Below, piece by piece: positions 7,098 through 10,994 of a stretch of DNA of 10,994 nucleotides. Location of the stretch: NCBI GenBank assembly GCA_964508185.1, contig CAZDSS010000086.1, positions 1 through 10,994 of the forward strand, read 5' to 3'. The position numbers and the translations under genes were made by a program. How positions within the stretch are numbered: the first letter of the stretch is position 1; every line of letters starts with the position of its first letter. The DNA is from CAZDSS01 sp964508185 (GTDB lineage Bacteria; Pseudomonadota; Alphaproteobacteria; Sphingomonadales; Govanellaceae). Below the pieces are notes generated by a model. The model did not search any database, was not told the origin of the DNA, and was given only the letters and a program-made list of their open reading frames with translations.

Positions 7098-7586
7098 ATG
7101 GATGGATCGAAGACGAAGCAACATCAGTACGAAACGCGCATCATCTGGACCGGCAATCGCGGCGAGGGGACGCGGCATTATCGGTCCTACGACAGGACAT
7201 GGGACATGGCCGCGCCGGGAAAGCCGGTCGTTTCCTGTTCCAACGATCCGCTGCTGGGCGGCGATCCCACGAAATACAATCCTGAAGATCTGCTGCTATC
7301 GGCCCTCTCCGCCTGTCACATGCTCTGGTTTCTCCATCTCGCGGCCAATGCCGGGCTGGTCGTCCATGGCTATGTGGATCAGCCCATCGGGGTCGGGGAA
7401 ACGACAGCCGACGGCGCGGGGCGTTTCGTGCGTGTTCTCCTTCAGCCTTTGATCACGCTGGAACAGGGCAGCGACGTCTCCAGGGCCGACCGGATTCATG
7501 ACGAGATCCATCGTTATTGCTTCATAGCCCGCTCGGTCGCCTTTCCTGTGGAATGCAAGGCCCGGTATGAGATGATCTCCGCCTGA
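7098..7586 (+). CDS. OsmC/Ohr-family protein (probable hydroperoxide reductase)
   Basis: A 162-residue cytoplasmic protein of the OsmC/Ohr fold. Members reduce organic hydroperoxides with a pair of redox Cys. The pattern GGDPTKYNPEDLLLSALSACHM (about 54-74) is characteristic; it places Cys73 at the head of the central helix and conserved Glu63 before it. The second Cys, 141 in HRYCFIARSV, fits the partner position, and a further Cys153 follows. Compared with Ohr itself, the second-Cys motif lacks the usual CP, so it is better called OsmC-like than Ohr. ATG at 7098 was chosen because AGGAGGG (7084-7090) lies 7 nt upstream. The frame remains open for about 69 codons upstream, but that part looks non-coding and has no family match. 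It is divergent from the hydrolase gene and 250 nt ahead of the phenicol-type exporter. A role in removing peroxides formed by flavin monooxygenase chemistry is only an inference. Confidence 0.88.
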   Translation: MDGSKTKQHQYETRIIWTGNRGEGTRHYRSYDRTWDMAAPGKPVVSCSNDPLLGGDPTKYNPEDLLLSALSACHMLWFLHLAANAGLVVHGYVDQPIGVGETTADGAGRFVRVLLQPLITLEQGSDVSRADRIHDEIHRYCFIARSVAFPVECKARYEMISA

Positions 7587-7588
7587 CC

Positions 7589-7625
7589 GAGCCCGGGGGA
7601 GGTCGCGATTCCGAAAACCCGGCTC
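7589..7625 (+). terminator. Weak stem-loop after the OsmC-type gene
   Basis: GAGCC(C)GGG (7589-7597) can pair with CCCGGCTC (7618-7625), an 8-bp stem with one bulged C and a 20-nt loop, starting 3 nt after the OsmC-type stop. No T-run follows, so termination efficiency is doubtful. It would separate the OsmC-type transcript from the attenuator-controlled exporter. Confidence 0.3.
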
Positions 7626-7636
7626 AAATGCCGCCA

Positions 7637-7665
7637 TCGACTTTTCAATCATGCTGCACTATGTT
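7637..7665 (+). promoter_or_regulatory. Candidate sigma-70 promoter for the leader and exporter
   Basis: TCGACT (7637-7642, four of six matches to TTGACA) and TATGTT (7660-7665, four of six to TATAAT) are separated by exactly 17 nt. Transcription would begin near 7672, leaving a short leader before the leader-peptide ribosome-binding site at 7690. An imperfect dyad ATGCTGCA-CTA-TGTTGCAT (7651-7669) overlaps the -10. The hexamers are weak, so this is a suggestion only. Confidence 0.35.
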
Positions 7666-7689
7666 GCATCGCCCGCTTTGAAGATTGTC

Positions 7690-7836
7690 AGGAGAACATG
7701 ATGGGGGCCGGCAAATCCGCAGACAGATAAGCCGCAACAACAGGCATTGTTGTTGCGGCGTTCTGTAAGGCCAATCCCCTCCGATTGCTGAAAGGCAGAC
7801 GCCGCTGGATTCATTCCGATCGAGCGGTGATTTCTC
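7690..7836 (+). promoter_or_regulatory. Translational attenuator controlling the FloR/CmlA-type exporter
   Basis: The RNA between the leader and the exporter contains four segments that can pair in two exclusive ways. Helix A: GCCGCAACAACA (7731-7742) with TGTTGTTGCGGC (7748-7759), 12 perfect pairs and loop GGCAT. Helix B: GCGGCGT(T)CTG (7755-7765) with CAGACGCCGC (7796-7805), 10 pairs with one bulged T. Helix C: CGCCGCT (7800-7806) with AGCGGTG (7823-7829), 7 pairs including one G-U. The exporter's Shine-Dalgarno is GGTGA (7826-7830), 6 nt before its ATG, and lies in Helix C. Without drug, A and C form and hide that site. A ribosome stalled on the leader covers the 5' arm of A, frees 7755-7765 to form B, and B removes the partner of C, opening the start site. 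The pairings are read directly from the sequence; the switching order is inferred from the cmlA/cat/erm model. No T-run follows Helix A, so this is not transcriptional attenuation. Confidence 0.8.
7701..7730 (+). CDS. Attenuator leader peptide MGAGKSADR (cmlA-leader type)
   Basis: A 9-codon open frame ending in TAA (7728-7730). AGGAG (7690-7694) precedes ATG 7701 by 6 nt, a strong site; the adjacent in-frame ATG at 7698 is too close to it. The peptide MGAGKSADR has the same length as the cmlA leader MSTSKNADK (recalled, not searched) and shares Lys5, Ala7, Asp8 and a basic residue at 9. In the known cmlA and cat systems a drug-stalled ribosome on such a leader opens the hairpin just downstream. 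Chloramphenicol is known to stall best when Ala, Ser or Thr is the penultimate residue of the nascent chain; here Ala7 would be in that place with Asp8 in the P site, and Ser6 one codon earlier. The TAA abuts the first base of the hairpin. The leader has no other likely function. Confidence 0.85.
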   Translation: MGAGKSADR

Positions 7837-9024
7837 ATGACCATTTCACGCCCCCTGTGGGCCCACGCCCTCCCGGCGGCGCTGTTGCTGATGGCGCCTT
7901 TCGATATCCTCGCGTCGCTCGCCATGGATATCTATCTACCCGTCGTTCCGGCGATGCCCGGGATCCTGAATACGACACCCGCAATGATCCAGCTCACGCT
8001 GAGCCTCTACATGGTGATGCTCGGCGTGGGGCAGGTGGTTTTCGGCCCGCTGTCGGACCGCATCGGGCGGCGTCCGGTTCTGCTTGCGGGCGGATTGATG
8101 TTCGTCCTTGCATCTCTCGGCGCCGCCTGGTCCCGCGACGCTGCGATATTTCTCGCGTTCCGCGTGCTGCAGGCGGTCGGCGCGTCGGCCTCGATGGTCG
8201 CGATGTTCGCGACGGTTCGCGACGTCTATGCGCACCGTTCGGAAGGCGTCGTCATCTATGGCCTCCTGAGTTCGATGCTGGCTTTCGTTCCCGCCCTTGG
8301 CCCCATTGCGGGCGCGCTGATTGCCGATCATTTCGGATGGCGACTCATTTTCGTGACGCTTGCCGCGCTTGCATTGCCGGCTCTCGTCAATGCCGCTCTG
8401 AGGTGGCACGAGACGCGGCCAATGGATGCGGCGAAGTCGCGCCGCTCCGTCCTGCCGCTCTTCCGGAGCCCCGCCTTCTGGGTTTACACGATCGCCTTCA
8501 GCGCCGGAATGGGGACCTTCTTTGTCTTTTTCTCCACGTCCCCGCGCGTCCTCATGGGCCGGGCGGATTACTCGGAACTCGGCTTCAGTCTGGCCTTCTC
8601 CACGGTCGCGGCGGTCATGATCGTGACCGCCCGCTTCGTGAAGAGGCTCGTCGCGATCTGGGGTATTGCCGGATGCGTCGCGCGCGGCATGGCGCTTCTC
8701 GTCGCCGGAGCAGTGCTGTTGGCCCTTGGCGAAGGCTTCGGCTCGCCCTCGTTCGCAACCTTCATCCTGCCCATGTGGGTCATGGCGACCGGCATCGTCC
8801 TTACCGTGTCGGTCACCGCCAACGGCGCGCTTGCAGGATTCGACGACATGGCAGGATCGGCGGTCGCGATCCATTTCTGCATCCAGAGCCTGATCGTCAG
8901 CATCGTCGGGACCCTGGCGGCAACGCTGCTCAATGGTGAATCGGCGTGGCCGATCGTCTGTTACGCCATGACGATGGCTGCGCTCGTGCTGGCGGGATTG
9001 GTGCTGTTGCGATTACGGGCCTGA
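7837..9024 (+). CDS. floR: FloR/CmlA-type phenicol exporter (MFS, DHA1, 12 TM)
   Basis: A 395-residue inner-membrane drug:H+ antiporter. The sequence is very close to FloR (404 residues) as recalled: LPAALLLMAPFDILASLAM, then DIYLPVVPAMPGILNTTPAM, SMLAFVPALGPIAGAL and FSAGMGTFFVFFST are all FloR-like. FloR and CmlA expel chloramphenicol, FloR also florfenicol. MFS motif A is GPLSDRIGRRP (70-80), motif C is in LGPIAGALIADHFGWR (154-169), Asp31 lies in TM1 and Arg109 in FRVLQAVGAS (motif B), matching charged residues important in MdfA-type exporters. An in-frame TGA 9 nt upstream fixes ATG 7837 as the earliest possible start, with GGTGA 6 nt ahead. The C-terminus stops about 9 residues before that of FloR, after LLRLRA. 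The gene is preceded by a leader peptide and attenuator, not by an ISCR2 or lysR context as in many floR plasmids. The substrate is assigned by homology and leader type; the exact range is unproven. Confidence 0.88.
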   Translation: MTISRPLWAHALPAALLLMAPFDILASLAMDIYLPVVPAMPGILNTTPAMIQLTLSLYMVMLGVGQVVFGPLSDRIGRRPVLLAGGLMFVLASLGAAWSRDAAIFLAFRVLQAVGASASMVAMFATVRDVYAHRSEGVVIYGLLSSMLAFVPALGPIAGALIADHFGWRLIFVTLAALALPALVNAALRWHETRPMDAAKSRRSVLPLFRSPAFWVYTIAFSAGMGTFFVFFSTSPRVLMGRADYSELGFSLAFSTVAAVMIVTARFVKRLVAIWGIAGCVARGMALLVAGAVLLALGEGFGSPSFATFILPMWVMATGIVLTVSVTANGALAGFDDMAGSAVAIHFCIQSLIVSIVGTLAATLLNGESAWPIVCYAMTMAALVLAGLVLLRLRA

Positions 9025-9035
9025 TGGCTCAGATC

Positions 9036-9070
9036 ACGAGCGGTATCCTGCCGATCAGGATACCGCTCGT
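9036..9070. terminator. Bidirectional terminator: perfect 15-bp hairpin
   Basis: ACGAGCGGTATCCTG (9036-9050) is the exact reverse complement of CAGGATACCGCTCGT (9056-9070), with the loop CCGAT. It begins 11 nt after the exporter stop and lies 36 nt from the stop of the converging outer-membrane channel gene. No long T-run follows on either side, but the stem strength and the position between convergent genes favour termination or a 3'-end RNA barrier for both. Confidence 0.65.
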
Positions 9071-9090
9071 CGGCGCTCACTCAACGGATT

Positions 9091-9105
9091 GCTCTGAAGC
9101 AGAGC
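9091..9105 (-). terminator. Small hairpin directly after the channel gene stop
   Basis: GCTCTG-AAG-CAGAGC, six perfect pairs with a 3-nt loop, directly adjoins the minus-strand stop codon at 9106-9108. It precedes the 15-bp hairpin on that strand. It may help end the efflux operon transcript or may be incidental. Confidence 0.3.
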
Positions 9106-10632
9106 TCATGGCTCACGCAATACCGTCAGACTCTCATTCTTAACTTCAGGCCGATCATCATCGGACACCCCGCCTCCCATTGCGACGAACAGGTTCACCG
9201 TCTGGACATAGCGTTGCGTACGTGCCTGGATGAGTTCGATCCGGGCCAGCTGGTGGAGTCGTTGCGCGTCGAGGATCTGGATGACCCCGGCGCTTCCATT
9301 GGCAAATCCGTGACGCGTGAGCTCGAGAGCTTCGGTCGCCGAAGCGAGCGCGTTCTGTTGCGCCCTGATGGCTTCTGCGGTGTTGGAGAGACCGTACAAC
9401 GCGTCGGCCACCTGCTGGAAGGCCTGCAGGACCGTCTGCTGATATTGGGCGAGACTTGCCTCATAGGCGGCGACCGCCTGCTTTCTCCGGGCCTTGAGCG
9501 TCCCTCCGTCGAAAATGGGGCCGACAATTCCGCCAACCAGCCCCCATGCCGACTCGAATCCCCCGCTTGTCAGGCCTTCGCCCGCGATGCCTGCGGACAG
9601 GTTGATGTGGGGATAAAGGTCGGCGGTCGCGACGCCGATGGCGGCATTCGCCGCATGAAGGCTTGCCTCTGCGGCGCGGATGTCCGGGCGCGCCCGAACG
9701 AGATCCGACGGTATGACCAGCGGCACCTTCACGGGAAGGTTCAGCAATTCGAGCTCGAACTCCGGGGCTCTCCATTCCGCGGGGGCCTTTCCGACCAGCA
9801 CGGCGAGCGCATTTTCCGCCGCACTCAACTGTTGGCGCAAGGGCGGCAACAGGGCGCGGTCGCGGTCCAGCTGGCTTTGTGCCAGTGCAAGGTCGATTCC
9901 GGACGCCATGCCGGACGCATTGGCATCCCTCACAAGGGTCAGCGTCCTTTCATCGGATCGGACGATATCTTCGACGGCTTCCATCTGAGCGCGGGTCGCG
10001 GCAATTTGCAGCGCCGAAATTACAACGCCGCCGGCAACGACCAACCGCACGGCGTTGAGTTTCTGGCGCTCCGCTTCGGCTTCAGCCGCTGCCTGCTCAA
10101 CGCGCCGGCCGATGCCGCCGAAAAGGTCGATGTCATAACTGACCTCCGCGCCGCCCGAATAGGCCGAGAAGGTGGGGAACGTGAACGCGCTGGGCCCGAG
10201 GGTTGACGCGCCCACTTTCTGACGCCTTATGCTCGCCGAACCATCAACCTGCGGCATCCAGGCGCCTTTGGCCGCGGCGATTCCATGGACGGCTCTCGCG
10301 ACATTCGCCTGCGCCGCGGCAAGTTCCCTGTTGTTGGCGAGCGCCATTTCCACAGTCGCACTCAGTTCCGATGAACCGAACAGCGTCCACCAGTCAGGCT
10401 GCAGCGATGCGCCCACCACCATTTGCTGGCTGCCTTGCCCGGCACCGGACGTGACAAGGGCTGTCGACTGATCGGGAATATAGGTGGCAACCGCAGGAGC
10501 TGCCGGCGCCACGAAATCGGGACCGACCGCGCAGCCCGAAAGAGCGGTAGCTGCCGCCAGAACCATGGTCAGGGGGGTATGCAAAAGCCTGTGGCGGCGA
10601 AAGGCGTCGGGGCGATGTCTGAACTGTGCCAT
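9106..10632 (-). CDS. NodT-type efflux outer-membrane lipoprotein channel
   Basis: A 508-residue outer-membrane factor of the RND/MFS efflux (NodT/OprM) family, forming the TolC-like trimeric exit duct of a tripartite pump. The N-terminal signal has an Arg/His-rich start, a hydrophobic stretch MVLAAATALSG and a lipobox LSGC with Cys34 as the lipidation site, followed by AVGPDFVAP as in most family members. Two OEP repeats follow: residues around 70-240 (WWTLFGSSELSATVEMALANNRELAAA type) and 280-480 (PSDLVRARPDIRAAEASLHAANAAIGVATADLYP, FDGGTLKARRKQAVAAYEASLAQYQQTVLQAFQQVADAL), with long alpha-helical heptads. The start at 10632 lies 1 nt after the stop of the upstream exporter gene, so the two are translationally coupled. 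The frame is open further upstream only through overlap with that gene. The periplasmic adaptor (EmrA/HlyD type) is expected farther upstream, outside the window. Confidence 0.93.
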   Translation of the reverse strand: MAQFRHRPDAFRRHRLLHTPLTMVLAAATALSGCAVGPDFVAPAAPAVATYIPDQSTALVTSGAGQGSQQMVVGASLQPDWWTLFGSSELSATVEMALANNRELAAAQANVARAVHGIAAAKGAWMPQVDGSASIRRQKVGASTLGPSAFTFPTFSAYSGGAEVSYDIDLFGGIGRRVEQAAAEAEAERQKLNAVRLVVAGGVVISALQIAATRAQMEAVEDIVRSDERTLTLVRDANASGMASGIDLALAQSQLDRDRALLPPLRQQLSAAENALAVLVGKAPAEWRAPEFELELLNLPVKVPLVIPSDLVRARPDIRAAEASLHAANAAIGVATADLYPHINLSAGIAGEGLTSGGFESAWGLVGGIVGPIFDGGTLKARRKQAVAAYEASLAQYQQTVLQAFQQVADALYGLSNTAEAIRAQQNALASATEALELTRHGFANGSAGVIQILDAQRLHQLARIELIQARTQRYVQTVNLFVAMGGGVSDDDRPEVKNESLTVLREP

Positions 10633-10633
10633 G

Positions 10634-10994
10634 TCAATGCGCGTCGCTTGATGCGCCCTGTGCGGGCTTCTTGAGGAAAAGAACTGCGAGTAGTGCCAGC
10701 ACCAGCAGGCTGCTCTGCAAAATGATCGTGTCGCTGAAGGCAAGGAAGCTCGCCTCCCTGTGGACGATCCGTCCGAGAGCTATCATCGCCTGGTGGCGGG
10801 CCATGTCGTAATCAGCCTGCCCAAGACGGACAAATCGCTCTGCAAGAAGGGCGATGCGTGCCTGCGTCTCGGGATCCAGAAGCGACACATGGGATGTGAG
10901 CACTTCCGAATGGAACTGCGTCCGCTTCGTAAGGAAGGTTTGCAGCAGCGCAATACCGACCGCGCCCCCCAGATTCCGTCCCATGTTGTAGAGG
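10634..10994 (-). CDS. DHA2/EmrB-type MFS exporter, C-terminal end (5' part outside the window)
   Basis: The open frame covers about 120 residues and stops at TGA (10636-10634). It begins in LYNMGRNLGGAVGIALLQTFLTKR, the conserved TM segment of 14-TM DHA2 transporters such as EmrB (consensus N-x-x-RNLGGSxGIA). A polar loop with RTQFHSEVLTSHVSLLDP follows, characteristic of the large periplasmic loop of EmrB relatives. The protein closes with a last membrane helix, LQSSLLVLALLAVLFLKKP, and a short cytosolic tail. It would be the inner-membrane motor that drives substrate through an adaptor to the outer-membrane channel encoded next (1 nt between stop and start). Substrate not determinable from this part. 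Confidence 0.88.
   Translation of the reverse strand, partial: LYNMGRNLGGAVGIALLQTFLTKRTQFHSEVLTSHVSLLDPETQARIALLAERFVRLGQADYDMARHQAMIALGRIVHREASFLAFSDTIILQSSLLVLALLAVLFLKKPAQGASSDAH

Noticed and set aside
7731..7759. Leader hairpin as an intrinsic transcription terminator.
   Set aside because: No T-run follows the stem, and the downstream competing helices and hidden ribosome-binding site fit translational control better.
7587..9105. Mobile-element remains around the FloR-like gene.
   Set aside because: I saw no transposase fragment, attC-like site or terminal inverted repeats near it; the visible inverted repeats are explained as the attenuator and terminators.

Overview
The window reads as chromosomal DNA of a high-GC alphaproteobacterium. 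A sphingomonad is the best guess, because of the style of the TonB-dependent receptor (DEIVVTAQKR box, large barrel) beside xenobiotic-type oxidoreductases and hydrolases; no rRNA or other marker proves this. No insertion sequence, tRNA, integrase or CRISPR array was seen.

Layout. Positions 1-492 hold the C-terminal part of a haem catalase (+). Then comes a cyclase-family metal hydrolase (692-1480, +), which converges on a TonB-dependent receptor (1550-3940, -). A 557-bp gap without a convincing gene follows. Next is a tight pair on the minus strand: a dienelactone hydrolase fused to a SnoaL/NTF2-like domain (5592-6827), followed after 5 nt by a luciferase-like flavin monooxygenase with a GTG start (4498-5586). 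Receptor, monooxygenase, lactone or ester hydrolase and cyclase together look like an uptake-and-degradation set for a small, perhaps cyclic, organic compound. The substrate cannot be read from the sequence.

A divergently transcribed OsmC/Ohr-type protein (7098-7586, +) is followed by the most interesting part. This is a 395-residue exporter very like the phenicol exporters FloR and CmlA (7837-9024, +). It is preceded by what appears to be a complete translational attenuator (about 7690-7836). The parts are: a 9-codon leader MGAGKSADR with its own Shine-Dalgarno sequence; a perfect 12-bp hairpin starting right after the leader stop codon; a competing anti-sequester helix; and a final helix that covers the exporter's Shine-Dalgarno sequence. 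The leader parallels the cmlA leader (MSTSKNADK, recalled from memory) in length and in its K-x-A-D-basic end. Chloramphenicol stalling on this leader would be expected to switch on the exporter.

The exporter converges, across a perfect 15-bp hairpin (9036-9070), on a second efflux operon on the minus strand. That operon comprises a DHA2/EmrB-type exporter (C-terminal end only, 10634-10994) and a NodT-type outer-membrane lipoprotein channel (9106-10632), with 1 nt between stop and start. The right half of the window is therefore mostly drug or solvent export plus peroxide defence. The left half is peroxide defence (catalase) plus a catabolic set.
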